64,000 nt of DNA from Tenebrio molitor (lineage: Eukaryota; Arthropoda; Insecta; Coleoptera; Tenebrionidae), in assembly GCF_963966145.1 (NCBI RefSeq), contig NC_091056.1:4676217-4740216 (forward strand). The letters run 5' to 3'. The position numbers were made by a program, and so were the translations under genes. Shown here piece by piece: positions 21,075-33,430 of the stretch. Within the stretch, counting starts at the first letter, position 1; the number at the start of each line of letters is the position of its first letter. The notes under the pieces are model-generated. The model was not told where the DNA came from. It ran no database searches and worked only from the letters and a program-made list of their open reading frames with translations.

Positions 21075-24000
21075 TTGCCACCAAAACGACAAAATGTTGG
21101 TTATCGCACAAACCGCGCCAACAGAACGAGAGAACAAAGAAGAATGGAAACAGAAGAACAAACAAGACAACGCAATGAACGCAATCGGTTACGTATGTCA
21201 CAGTCGTCTGCTCCTGCATCATCACAACAGCACGAAGCTCAAAATGAAGCAAGTCGAGTAAGAATTAGACAATAAAGACAAAATTTATCATATGCTCAAC
21301 AAATTGAACAACGTGATAGCGATCGATTACGCATGCAAATGAATCGATTGCATCAAGAACACTTGATCGTATTGCATTTCAGTATAATTCTGAAATTGAA
21401 TATAGTTTGCATCCTGCCATTGTTATTGGTGCTGTGGATAAAATTTGCACACATTGCAAAGCATTCAAATTCAAAAATGAACCACCCGCAATGTGTTGTT
21501 TCAATTGTAAAATTAAATTGCCAATATTGAATGAACCAGCTGAACCATTGTTCTCCTTTCCGATACTACAACAGAATCCAAGCATTTTTTGATCAACATA
21601 CGACATTATAACTCCTGCTTTCAAATGACTTCATTTGGTGCAACAAATATAATTACTGATAATTATATGCCAACACTCAAGATTTAAGGTCAAATCTACC
21701 ATAAAGCAGGCTCTTTGTTACCATTTCCGGATGCCGAACACAAATTTTAGCAAATTTATTTCACTGGAAATTCAAATGATCAGGTTGGTCAACGTTGTGG
21801 AATTAACAGAGCCACAAAAAGAAATAGGTGAATCGTTGCAAAATTTCTTTCATGAACACAACGAATTAATAAAATTGTTCAAAACAGCCATTGAACAAAT
21901 GCCATCTGATAACCATAAAATTGTCATTCGAGCTGACAAAACGCCTGTTGGGCAACATGCAAGAAGATTTAATGCTCCAACAATCGATGAAGTGGTAATA
22001 GTCATTGTTGGAGAACAATTTGAATCATGTGATACCGTACTTCATCGTCGAAATGATCGTCTCCAACATGTTGCAGAAACTCACCGCTCATATGATGCAT
22101 TACAATATCCAATATTGTTCTGGGAAGGAGAAGATGGATATCATTTTAACATCAAAATACCTAATAAACTAAAATAAAATTATGACATTTCAATACTTTT
22201 TTTATTATAGGTGAAGAAACAAACAAAAAAGTCAGTGCTATGAATTATTATTCGTACAGATTGATAATTCGTGAACATGAAGAAAATCATATTTTAAAAT
22301 GTCGCCAATTGTTTCATCAATACATTGTTGACATGTATGCAAAAATTGAAACAGAACGTTTGTTATATATTCGCTTGAATAAAAAAAAATTACGTTCTGA
22401 AGAATACATACATTTGCATGATGCAATAAGCAATGATGGCAATGTCAATGATATTGGGAGAATGACAATATGTATTACCTGCAACATATACAGGCAGTCC
22501 ACGACACATGCATCAATACGCACAAGATGCAATGTCATATGTTCGTCAATATGGTCGTCCAGATTTGTTCATTACATTCACATGTAATCCAGCATGGGAT
22601 CAGATCAAAGAACATCTGTTGCCCGGTCAATCGTCAGCAGATCATCATGACATTACCGCACGTGTATTCAAGCAAAAACTTAAATCATTGATGGATTTCA
22701 TTGTTAAACATCATGTGTACGGACATACACGCTGCTGGATGTATTCCATTGTATGGCAAAAACGAGGATTACCTCATGCCCACATTTTGATTTGGTTGAT
22801 CAATAAAATTATACCCGACGAGATTGACGACGTGATTTCAGCTGAAATTCCAGATTCAACTGTCGATCCTGAATTGTTTGAAATTGTCACAAAAAATATG
22901 ATTCATGGTCCATGTGGTGTTCACAACATGAATTCACCATGTATGGCTGAAGGAAAATGCACAAAACGTTATCCAAGAGCATTGCTTACAGACACTATTA
23001 CTGGCAATGATGGTTATCCACAATATCGTCGTCGGTCAACCGATGTAAATGGTCAATCCGTCATTTAAAAAATTAAAAATCAAGACATTGAAGTTGATAA
23101 TCGTTGGGTTGTGCCATATTCACCACTACTATCGAAGACGTTCAAAGCACACATCAACGTTGAATATTGCAATTCTGTAAAATCCATCAAATACATTTGC
23201 AAATATGTCAACAAAGGAAGTAATATGGCTGTTTTTGGAGTATCAAGTGAAAATGGATCTGTTGATGAAATCTACCAGTATCAAATGGGACGGTATATTA
23301 GTAGCAATGAAGCAGTGTGGCGTATTTTGTCATTTCCAATACATGAACGACATCCAACAGTCGTTCATTTGCCAGTTCATCTCGAAAATGGGCAACGTGT
23401 TTATTTTACAACTGAAAATGTACGAGAAAGAGCAGCGACACCACCACCAACAACACTAACTACTTTTTTTTCATTATGTCAAACTGATACATTTGCCAAA
23501 ACATTGTTATATTCTGAAGTACCAACAAGCAAAGCAGTTGAAGGTCAACAAAATTTATTTTCTACTGATGCTTTGGGAAGATTATATACTGTTCATCCAA
23601 ATCAGGCAGAATGTTATTATTTGCGTTTGTTATTGATTAACATTCGTGGACCAACATCATTTCAAGATTTAAGAACAGTTGACGGTCGTTTGTGTGCAAC
23701 ATATCGAGAACCATGTCAATCACTTAATTTACTTGAAAACGATGCACATTGGGATAGTTCACTTGCTGACGCGTCAATTTCTGCTCATTCAAATCAAATA
23801 CGTACGTTATTTGCAATCATATTATCTAGATGAATGTTTACCATCAAATCCAAAAGATTTACGGGAAAAATATAAAGACTTTATGACCGATGATATTCTG
23901 CATCGACAACGTACGAGATATCTACACCCGACATACAATTCACACCAGAAATGTATAATGAAGCATTGATTTTAATTGAAGACAGATGTCTGGCAATAGT

Positions 24001-25965
24001 TCATAAACCATTAGCACAATTGGGAATGACATCGCCTAATCGGTTGCTGAATGATATACTTGATAGTGAATTACAATGGGAACAATGCTTCGACATCAAT
24101 GGATTGAAGGTATTTGTACAATCAAATATTTAACAATTACTTAGACAACAAAAACAAGTTTATAATACAATAATGAGAGCAATAAATGATGAAAGTGGTG
24201 GACTATATTTCTTGGATGCACCAGGTGGCACAGGATAAACATTTCTCATATCATTGATACTGGCAACCATACGTTCACAAAATAACATTCCATTGGCGAT
24301 TGCACCATGTGGAATTGCGGCAACATTATTGGATGGTGGCCGAACAGCACATTCAGCACTTAAATTGCCATTGAATATGCAATACGTTGAAACACCAACA
24401 TGCAACATTTCAAAAACATCTGGAATAAGTAAAGTACTCCAACAATGCAAGTTAATTGTATGGGATGAATGTACAATGGCGCATAAAAAATCGCTGGAAG
24501 CATTGGATCGAACATTACAAGATTTATTTTCAGGTTAACTGTTCTCTTCAAATTCTCTCTTCGAATTATCAGTTTCTCCTAAACACATTTTTTTAGGATT
24601 ACAATGGGGTACACCGTGGAACAGACTACTTTCATTATTATTTCATTTTATTAAAATGGTGTACGAGATGAAAACAGAATGCAATCATGTAGGGATCAAT
24701 ATCTCGCAAAGTTTCCTAATTTAGAGATAGAGGAACCATCTTTAATGACCCACATTCGATGGATTGTGAATAGACAAAACTAGAGATGAAGGAAAAGTCA
24801 TCGAGAAGGCTTCAAGTTGGTGAAGTTTTGAGAGAGAGAATGGAACAAAATCCCAAAACATCATTGCTGAGACTGTCAGCACAGTCAGGTGTACCACTGA
24901 GCACATTTCAGAAAATTGTGAAGAAAATATTAAATTTGCACCCTTATAAAGTGTCATTGTTTCAAGAACTGAAACCAGCAGATTAACCACATCGTGTTGC
25001 ATATTGCAGCTGGTTTTTAAACAACATGAATGATAACAGAACTTTGGATTTGTCATTCTTTTCAGACAAGGCATGGTCCTGCTGTAAGTTCATAACCTGA
25101 TTGTAGTCAGGGAGATGTTAGAACTAATAAATATACCTCCTTTTCCATATTTGTTGCCGATTTCGTTAACGACTATTCCAGATTGGATCAACGCATGCAC
25201 GGAACCTGGCTGACGTCACCCATCTTGTGTATCCTGCCCCTCCACATTATAACATTAGAAATCATTTATTGCATATCAACAACAATAAAACCTTGCTAGA
25301 CAGTCAAATAGCTTTAATTTGTTGCCATATAACACATAAATAAAATGTCTTTATTTACAAAGAATTCATTCTCTCATTTTCCATCAACAGTTTTAGAATC
25401 TTGTGGTACCTAACATTGTTTTCTCGAAACTTATTAAAACAAAAATGATTCAGTACTCATTGAATAATTTAACAGCAACAATTCAGTTCTACACACCTGT
25501 GGTTGAACACCGGTGGATAAGTTTACAAAATTGAAATAGAGAAAATTAAATTTTATGGTCCGTATGAGATGGATTGAACCATATGAACTTTAAAGTTCAC
25601 TTTGATAACAAATCCCGTCTTGATGGATTTTAGTCACTGTTACTCACGATATTAAAACGTTGGAACAATCTCTTTAAACGAATCTTCACTGTCTTCACTG
25701 TTGTGGTTAATAATTCAAAGAATTTTTTGAAGGTAAACATAACCTCCTAATGTCAAGAATAATAATCTACATCGTATCATTTTCGTATGGAACTATGGAA
25801 CGGCAAAAGAAAAAATTTCATTTGTTTTCATGGGCTCATTGACTACAAACATTTATAATAACCCTGTTCGTTGCATGCTCCCGTGTAGGAAAACCAAGCG
25901 ATTTGTTTGTATATGCACCAAATGGAATCACGAGAAACATCGTATATCCAAGAGCATTGCAATGA
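21075..25965 (+). pseudogene. Helitron Rep/helicase protein, broken
   Basis: Parts in order: Arg/Gln-rich start from 21075; a Cys-containing block KICTHCKAFKFKNEPP; Rep motif 1 DLFITFTCNPAWDQI (near 22560); the HUH motif GLPHAHILIW (near 22770) that binds the metal; and the two-tyrosine motif SIKYICKYVNKGS (near 23190) that nicks DNA. The helicase follows, with a Walker A loop reading DAPGGTG-stop-T, where TAA at 24236-24238 stands for the essential Lys, and a Walker B IVWDECTM. After a gap, the last block ACSRVGKPSDLFVYAPNG ends at 25965. Frameshifts occur at about 21370, 22468, 23830 and 23960. Confidence 0.85.
24690..25080 (+). pseudogene. Mariner-type transposase fragment within the Helitron gap
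   Basis: RDQYLAKFPNLEIEEPS followed, after frame changes, by KTSLLRLSAQSGVPLSTFQK, LNLHPYKVSLFQELKPAD and SWFLNNMNDNRTLD-SFFSDKAW. This is the DNA-binding to early catalytic stretch of a Tc1/mariner transposase, up to the region of the first Asp. The rest of the gap, 25081-25870, is AT-rich and unassigned. Confidence 0.6.
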
Positions 25966-26257
25966 TCTTGAAGGTAAATAATAATACATTAATTTCAATT
26001 TATTTTATTCAAACAATCTAAACATTTCAGCTGAAGAAGAAGAAGACAAGCAGTATCAAAAACAAAACAGTAATAAAGGACAAATAAAAACAAACGACAT
26101 ACAATTATATTCTATTCAATTGAATAAATATTTTGTTATCGAACTGCATTTATATTTTTTTCATATATAACCCAATTTAGCAATAGCGAAGCATTGCATT
26201 GCCGGGTCCGCTAGTTCTAAAATAAACGAAAATGTACCAATGGCTCCAGATGCAGAA

Positions 26258-27533
26258 TGCCTCCTGCTTCTGAAAATAGACAAGAGACCGAAAACGACAA
26301 AAGTCTGTACCAAGGTAAGAAGTTTTTTAATTTTATAATTTTTAGTAATGAAATGTAACAAAAAATAATTTTATTATAATCACTTTGTTCTACTATTTAG
26401 ATCTACAACTTTCAGACGACAGCGACGTAGATCCTACTGTGACTTTAGGGGATCTTTCTGGGTCATCTTCTGAAGAATCGGAAAGAGATATCGGTGATAA
26501 TATACTTAATCAATATTTACATAATTATCTTTCTACATTAAAAATTATCAATCACAAATTTCTGGTCGCTGGTCACATTCATATGGAGTGTGACCACGAC
26601 CGCGCTTTGATTGAAAAAAAAAAAGAAAAGATCAAGTTTAAAAATAAATCATTTAAATGATTGGGTAGAACTAATTAGGACGTGTAAAAGGTATAAGCCA
26701 CTTACAGTTAAGCAGTTGAATTTGAAAGATTTTTTTGATTTTGCCTCACTAGCTAAAAACTGGTACAAACGGGGAAAATTTTATTGGAAAATCGCATTGA
26801 TGAATCTACTGTCCAATGAGAAACCTACGTTTATTGTTATAACCATGGATACATAAAATATTTCCGGAAAGAATTTTGACAACTCTAGGTGAAAAGAAAA
26901 ATATTTCCAGTATAACAAAAATAGCAAAATTTTTATCCGAATTACTACATTTTTATAAATAAAAGTTCAAATTCTACAGTCTTGATATTTTTTAAAAACT
27001 TTAGATGAATTTCTCGTCGTTCACTGAAGGTTAATGTATTCATGCGATTTTCTTGCCGAATATCCGTCTGCATAGATTCATATGCTGAAAATTTTATTTT
27101 CCTGCGTTGCTGATAAAGCAATCGCCCTCATCTTCGAGTCGGGCGATTGATACCTAACTTTATCAGCAATGCACTCAAAAAAAAATTCGGATAGAATCTA
27201 TGCGTCGGTATATTATAAGTGAGAAATGCACAATGATTTCAATATAAACATGATTCTCCTTATGAATTGTTTTTTAAGAACAGTTTAAACGAAGAAGATC
27301 AATTCAAAACCCTTTCTTTTCGCCGCCGCGCCGTGGAAAACGTTCCAAAGCTATTCCTGAATTAAAAGTCATTTCAGAAACCACGTTTCCTATTAGTACA
27401 GTTAAAAAAAAAGATTTGATGGATTTACTTCCATTAATAAATTGCGTTTTCCACAACTTTTATAAAAATTTAAAAGTAAACGATAATGATCCTGACTTAG
27501 ATGAAACAGACCCTGATGCTGATAATGTTTAAA
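26258..27533 (+). pseudogene. Second member of the Cys-rich insect family, internally deleted (copy 2)
   Basis: Exon 1 (ATG 26258, MPPASENRQETENDKSLYQ) ends at a GTAAGA donor (26316). The acceptor is at 26399-26400, and exon 2 continues with an acidic segment DLQLSDDSDVDPTVTLGDL. This passes directly into the C-terminal blocks of the family, FLVAGHIHMECDHDRALIEK and, after a slip in an A-run near 26620, DWVELIRTCKRYKPL. A final block near 27400 has ETTFPISTVKKKDLMDLL, NCVFHNFY and NDPDLDETDPDADN. The whole Cys/FDLQ middle present in copy 1 is missing, so the two copies are complementary. A MITE lies between the last two blocks. Confidence 0.6.
27063..27208. mobile_element. Small fold-back MITE
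   Basis: Arms with TGCATAGATTC at left and GAATCTATGCG at right, and an inner hairpin GCAATCGCCC/GGGCGATTG, make the unit almost fully palindromic. TA on each side (27061-27062, 27209-27210) suggests a TA-targeting transposase. It interrupts the Cys-rich copy 2. Confidence 0.65.
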
Positions 27534-29614
27534 AATGTACTTTAATTCGGAGTTCATAAATGAATTTCATATTTTATTATCACTTTTCTCACTGTTTTGT
27601 GTATGTACTCGTATGATTCTGTATTTTATACATATCTACACTTAAACTTGGCTACTATTTTAACAAAATTTGTGTTTCTTTTGATAATAATGCTCACAAG
27701 TTTGTTTTTTTGTAAAATATTGTTACGTTAATAAAATAAATACAATCTGAAAATATTTTTTTTGTGCTTACCCAATTCACCTACTAAAGTTTAGATAAAC
27801 TCCTTTAGAAGTACACACAACAATAAAAAACATTATCATTGATAATAATATACCTAATTCATTAAGAAAGAGTAAAATAACGGTGCAAAAATGGGTAACT
27901 CATGATTAATAATGGTTAAGTCTAATGTTAATTTAAAAAATATAAAATAAAGTAATAAATCATAATTCAGATTTTCACAGTTTAAAACTTACTCATATTG
28001 AAAAGAATGAAGTTACAATTTAATTACAGGATTTTAAGAATGATGTGGAAATTTGAATCGTTGCCCTGAAAAATTAACATTTTCGACTTACCTACTTTTT
28101 CACGACCGTCGCAGATATTTAATAATGACTAATTCTTTATAGATCGACACAAATAAATCGGAAATTATTTATCATAAAAATTTTATTGTATCATTGTAGA
28201 AAATTTTGCTTACATGAATTTAGAAATCAGTTGCTGCATTGACTAGCAACTGAGACGGCCGGACTACTTTAATTATAAATTGTTGGTTATTTATTATATG
28301 CTTGATTGATGAAACCTGTGTAGTTCTGCTATCTCATCCTCACCGACACCGTATCGGTAACACAATGGACTGATGAAAAAAACCGACTAAAGATAGAAAC
28401 AGTTAAAGCATAGTAACGCAATACAGTAGAAACTCGGTAATTCCTCACACGCTAATTGGTCATGTTCTGTAATTCGTCACCTTAATTATAACCGATGTTA
28501 ATAAAGTGAAAAAATAATTAATCAAAAAATGATTAAAACCGATGTTATAAAGTGAAAAAAAGATAAATTACTACATACACACAGAAAAAGGATATCTTGA
28601 ACCAAGATTTTTTTTGTTTTGAAATAGTCCTGTTTCACAGAAGAAAAAAATGTTTCTCTTGAAACGAAACTCTTGCTACGAAAAATTACAATTGGTTAAA
28701 TAAAAAAAAAATATATTCTTAATACATTTATTCAACTGAAGACAAATTATTTTGCCTTAAGCGTTGTTGGTTTAAGAAAAATAAACTTCTTAGATTGAAA
28801 CTGGCATATATTTTCGAACTGAAGGCGTTTATTCGTCAATTCAATTATTCCAACAATTTTATATTGAAAATGTGCCTTCTTGTTAGAACCATATTATATT
28901 TTTTTAATAAATAACTTCAGTTTAATTTTAATAACCCTTTTCTTTAAACAAAAGAGTTGTGTTTAATCTAAATAAATACAAATACGCATCAGACATGCGC
29001 CTTAGGTATCGCCTCGGCCACTTTGCTAAAGTCAACAGCTATTGCATAGTGTGTACGTGGGAATCAGAATTTGTGAAAGTGTGATGGCAGTTAAAACATT
29101 AATTTTGAGAAGTGTGTGCCATCATGTGTCTCGCTAATTGAAATTTTTGAAGGTAAGTACCTACCTACTTCATAGTCAAGTTTTATTTATACTCCGTACG
29201 CTGATAGACTGCACGTTTTTAAATTCCAGTTCCAAAACATAACGCAGTGAAAAATACTAAACCCTCCACATAAATAGTTTCACGTTATGTAGCCTTGCAG
29301 ATTAATTCCAGCGACTAGTAATCTTACGCCGATGATATTGTTTACAGAATCATAGCTGTCAATTCCAACGAAGTTTCAGTACAACTACATATTTTCAATT
29401 GTTATAAACTGTTGTTGAAATGATTCCTTCTTCGAGTATGGATGATATAACAAATGTTATACATCATTAAGCGGTAAGGCAACAAAAATTACGTATTGAC
29501 ACTACATTTTTCTTTATTTATAAACATCTTAACCTTAACATCTTCATAAGGTTTGTTTAAACTTACTAGTTGTAATTTAAATTCCCTTTGTCATCTAGCC
29601 CAAAACAATCGTAT
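27534..29614. other. Long AT-rich stretch, mostly featureless
   Basis: No coding similarity. TA followed by CAGTAGAAACTCGGTAATTC at about 28426-28446 resembles a pogo/Tigger-type left end, but no matching right end is found nearby. Near 29080-29160 a short transcribed-leader-like region ends at a good GTAAGTACC donor and could be an untranslated first exon of the transposase that follows. Confidence 0.35.
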
Positions 29615-30751
29615 ATGACCGTCACGGACAATAAAGTGGCACAGCAGATGACAGCTAACGTCTATACATTTTTCAAGAGTGAATATTCACACTTGGAAGC
29701 TCCAGTTGATGTAAGCTTTTCATCAATTTTGAAATAATATCGAATTTATACTTGTATGATTCAGATTACAGCAAAGTGTCTTAGGGTCAGTAAGTCAGTA
29801 TAAGGATGGATCTGATGTAGCTAAAATACAATGCAAAATATTGAAAAAATCCTCAACTGATGTCAACACAAACATCAAGAAGGAAATGAGACTTGCTATC
29901 TATCAGATGCACGAGTATAATGATAAATGATAGTAAGACTGTGGTAACATTGCTTCTAATTGATGGGAAACAACAATTTGTTTAGTTTATGCAAGATTTT
30001 TTTTTGAGCGTGGACGTAGATTGGGTTTATAAAAATGTTGTTATTTAAGTAATGTATTTATTTCTTTTAGAGAAATCTATTATATTAGACTCATTATTGT
30101 TGGAGCTACGAACCAAGTATATGTATAGCTATGGAAGAACCGGTTTGGCAAATTTATTGAAAAACATTCGTTGTTCTTACAAAAAGGACAATAATATAAG
30201 ATGGAAAAACCTCATGTAGTGAAACAGCGATGAGTATTTCTTCAACTCAACAAGTGCAGACAAGTCAAGTTGTGTGGTATTAGATGAGACATGGGTATAT
30301 TCCAATGACACTGTAAGAAGATCATGGCAAGACGATGATGTACGTTCTGTTAAACGTAGTTCTGGGGATGGAGGTAAAAATATTGATGGTTTTATATCAA
30401 ATATTGGGCGTATCTTTCGATCTAAAAAAAATTTTGGGGATTATCTTCTGAAATAAATGCAGAAACCTTTGAAGAGTGGTTGAAAGATATGTTACTTGCA
30501 TTAGACAAACCATCATTAATTATTCTAGACAATGTCAGCTATCAGAGTCGCCTACATGGAAAACAGCCAACAACAGCGTGGAAGAAGTCAGAGTTGCAAA
30601 ACTGGCTTCGAGGAAATATTTTGTACTTTGACTTAGACACCAAGAATAGTTTGTTGCAGATTTGTAGGGCAAATTACAAGGAGAAGGTGTGTGAGATGGA
30701 CTGCATAATTAGAGAAGCTGGTCATGAAATATTGACGTTGCCTCCATATCA
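29615..30751 (+). pseudogene. DDE transposase with DETWV motif, truncated at a junction
   Basis: A first exon (ATG 29615, VTDNKVAQQMTANVYTFFK) ends at GTAAGC (29711). The catalytic part starts near 30270: VLDETWVYSND holds the first Asp, then DGFISNIGRIFRSKKN. After a frame slip near 30440 come ETFEEWLKDMLLALD, LIILDNVSYQSRLHGKQPTT with the second Asp, and GHEILTLPPYHC. This layout is known from an IS630/Tc1-related group of insect and hydra repeats. The expected NPIE-W with the last acidic residue is absent: from about 30745 the sequence is the start of a Tigger transposase. Confidence 0.65.
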
Positions 30752-31322
30752 TTGCCAGACAAAAAACGCAGAAAAGTTTTGGCCTTAAGTGAAAAAGTGA
30801 AAATCTTGGATAAACGTAGAAGTGGTTCAAGTGCCGCATCAATTGCTTCATACTACGGGATAAATGAATCAACTGTCCGATACATAAAGAAAGCGGAAGA
30901 CAAAATCAGAGCTTCTGTTCAGACTGCAGATAAGTTAATCCTGCAAGCTTAATGTTTAGATAGAACATCAAACACGACGAAATGCCCCCATTAAGCGAAC
31001 TTATAATCCGGAATAAAGCTGCAAGCATTTTTGAAACCTCGCGGATTCGCAGCCCCTAGCTTCAAGTAGTAAAGAACCTGACTTTTCTTTTCAAGCCAGT
31101 AGCGGTTGGCTTGACAATTTCAAAAAGCGTTTTAATCTCCACAATTTAAAATTAGTCTACGAATCAGCTTCTGCTGATCACGAAGCACCTAGAACATTTC
31201 TTCCTAAATTAGCCGCACTTATTGAAGAAAAAGGATACTGCCCGGATCAAGTGTTTAACGCGAATGAAACGAGTCTTTTTTTGGAAAAAAAAATGCCGAG
31301 CAGGACTTATATTTCAAGAGAT

Positions 31323-31449
31323 TATTATTATTATTCGAACAAGTTGACCAATAGGATGTCCCAATTACAGGTCAACCAAGTAAACAAAAAAAAAAAAAAA
31401 GAAACAAAACAATCAAACCACCAAACAGTCAATAAGAATCAACAGAACT
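31323..31449 (-). repeat. SINE-like or truncated LINE insertion with 6-bp target duplication
   Basis: This 127-bp piece lies between two copies of AGAGAT (31317-31322 and 31450-31455). On the minus strand it ends in a run of AAT repeats, the kind of tail left by target-primed retrotransposition. It also has an A-rich run inside (plus strand). Removing it restores the Tigger frame (...YISRDEKTAPG...). No tRNA-like promoter is obvious. Confidence 0.6.
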
Positions 31450-31908
31450 AGAGATGAGAAAACTGCTCCAGGATTAAAGGCTGCTGAAGATCGTTTAACT
31501 CTACTTTTTGTGGCAATGCTTCTGGTGATTTTAAGTGTAAACCTATGCTAGTTTACCGTGCAGAAAATCCTCGTGCATTGAAGAACAAAAAGAAATCCGA
31601 TGTACCTGTTCTTTGGAGAGCCAACAGGAAAGCCTGGGTAACCGCCCAACTATTCGAAGATTGGTTTGAAAACTGTTTCAATGTCAAAAGGTATTTGAAG
31701 AAAAATATGGACTTTAAGGCTCTGCTCTTGGTGGATAATGCCCGTGGACGTACACAAACATTGGGAGTTGGAACAAACCTTGGATCAAGGTATTATTGCA
31801 ACTTTTAAGGTTTACTACAAACGACGTATCTTTTCTCATATTTTAACCAACTTGGAAAAAAAACATGAAATGTCTGTGAAAGGTTGTTGGAATCAGTACA
31901 CCATTTTA

Positions 31909-32151
31909 TAGTATTTTTACCCGGAATAGAAATATTGACTAAATCATAAATCATAAATCACACCAACAAAGAAACAGATCTTAAAGCACACTATCCGGTA
32001 ATTTATGTGTTAAATAACCTCAGCCAAATATTTGGTGACACCCAACGGGCAAAAATGACCGGTTTCTAACCTGTAAGTGGATTGTAAATTGTTTCTTTGT
32101 TGGTGTGATTTATGATTTTAGTCAATATTTATATTAGGGGTAAAAATACTA
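31909..32151. mobile_element. MITE inside the Tigger gene
   Basis: Inverted ends TAGTATTTTTACC at 31909 and complement ending 32151, with arms matching for about 70 bp through CACACCAACAAAGAAAC, are flanked by TA (31907-31908 and 32152-32153). Taking it out with one TA gives an uninterrupted ...YTI-L-NAIDSIDVSW... frame. A second, cut copy is at 10107. Confidence 0.8.
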
Positions 32152-32842
32152 TAAATGCAATTGACAGTATTGATGTCTCATGGAAGAAGAATGAACTTCA
32201 AGAACTCTTTAACATGGTAATGCAAATGAAAAGCAAGGTTGCCGAGATAGATCCTGATACCGAAAGGAGCTTTGTTACCCACAGAGGACTAGATAACATT
32301 TTTTTGACTTACAGGCAACTTTTTTCTGAACTAAGGAAAAAAAATTCAAAAACCAATAACAGATTTTTTTAAGAGCAAGTCTACTACATACTAAACCATC
32401 AGATCCTGATGACTACATTTTTGTGTACTTGTCCGTTTGTTTAAAATCCTATCGATTTGTTGCAGTTGGTATGTTTTATACTTTTTTAATGTTTTTGTCG
32501 GTTTTTGTTTTAGTGTTTTTTTACTTTATATTTTATGTTTTGAAAATGTATTTGCATGTTTGTGTACGCACGTCGATGTATTTTTGAATTTTTTGAGGTT
32601 GCATAGTATAAATAAATCTAGTTCATGGAACCTAACCCCGTTTTTATAATTTATGTGTTTACTTTCGCATCGCGGTTTTGCGCTTCGCGCCATTCTTTTG
32701 GAACGTAACCCCCGCAAACGGCTAGGTCTGCCTGTATTTACTTTTGAAAAATGCTTTTGAAATTTGGGTCTTCCAGACCCGACCCATTCTTTAGCGCTAA
32801 AAAATTTCACCCGTCCACCGAAGGGTTAATCAAGTTCTGGAC

Positions 32843-33430
32843 TTGAAAGATCGCAGTAATGCTAATCAGGAGTTCTTCCAGATACTAAAGGAAGATAATG
32901 TGCCTGATGGTATGTTGGCTAATTGTCTGTTCATACTTTTTCAATTATGTCATGTACTCGTACTTTTCAGACTCCAAAGTTTGCTGTCAGTTGTACGCAC
33001 TTTGTCACGTTGTATGTACCTCCAAAGGGTCGCATAAGAATTGACGGGAACGAACATTGGAAGTTTTCCAAAATTGAATGTCGCGAAGGAATAATTGTTC
33101 ATGCCAAAGTAAGTGTTAAGAGTTCATATAAAAAATAACCGGCGCTTTTAATACATATTTTTGTTGCTATTAGTATCAAGGGTACATTTTTCAAGACTCC
33201 TGGTGATGTAGAGCCAATTATAAATCTACAAAAAGAAAAAGCACATCTGTGGCATCAAAAAGTGCAGCCTTATTTACTGGTAAAGGGAACATCACTAAAG
33301 CAAATTCAGAATTCTTATGTTGTGGAAACTCTAAAATATCAGTTTGAGACCTGCTTAAAAGCGTTGGATGCATTATTTAAAATATTTTTTGTTTTTAATG
33401 CGGCGTTTCCGGTACAATCTAAACATATCT
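32843..33430 (+). pseudogene. Exons of another uncharacterised insect repeat gene
   Basis: An exon 32971-33108 with clean AG and GTAAGT borders encodes FAVSCTHFVTLYVPPKGRIR and KFSKIECREGIIVHAK. The next stretch (from about 33186) has FFKTPGDVEPIINLQ, VQPYLLVKGTSLKQIQNSYV and ALDALFKIFFVFNAAFP. I know this combination (a W-x-x-S-K-x-x-C-R-x-G box, then QPY and a CFK-F-ALNA-YP box) from high-copy uncharacterised insect proteins. It continues in frame into a pogo DDE domain at about 33430. Confidence 0.5.

Larger units (their letters stand above)
20635..26214 (+). mobile_element. Degenerate Helitron
   Basis: The left side has the insect Helitron leader ACTCAAAAACTACTTGACCG near 20667; the exact TC end cannot be fixed (20633-20660). 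The right end is GCCGGGTCCGCTAG finishing at 26214 and followed by T, the CTRR end of rolling-circle elements. Between them lies a broken RepHel gene. About 24540-25870 has been replaced by other sequence including mariner scraps, so the helicase middle is gone. Helitrons make no target duplication, and none is seen. Confidence 0.8.
30752..32734 (+). pseudogene. Tigger/pogo-type transposase and 3' end of its element
   Basis: The first codons KKRRKVLALSEKVKILDKRR and ESTVRYIKK are the centromere-protein-B-like HTH. Then come FLPKLAALIEEKGYCPD, FNANETSLFLEKKMPSRTYI, GLKAAEDRLTLL, MLVYRAENPRALKNKKK, WVTAQLFEDWFENCF and LLLVDNARG. The first catalytic Asp is Asn here (FNANET for FNADET), a frame is lost near 31510, and a deletion removes the stretch before LDQGIIATFK. 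A SINE-like insert and a MITE interrupt it. Coding ends at 32372. An end TACAGGCAGACCTAGCC (minus reading) closes the element at 32734, followed by TA. Confidence 0.75.

Noticed and set aside
28432..32734. One complete Tigger element from 28432 to 32734
   Set aside because: The left-end-like CAGTAGAAACTCGG does not match the right end CAGGCAGACCTAGCC, and a different DDE transposase lies between, so they are not one element.
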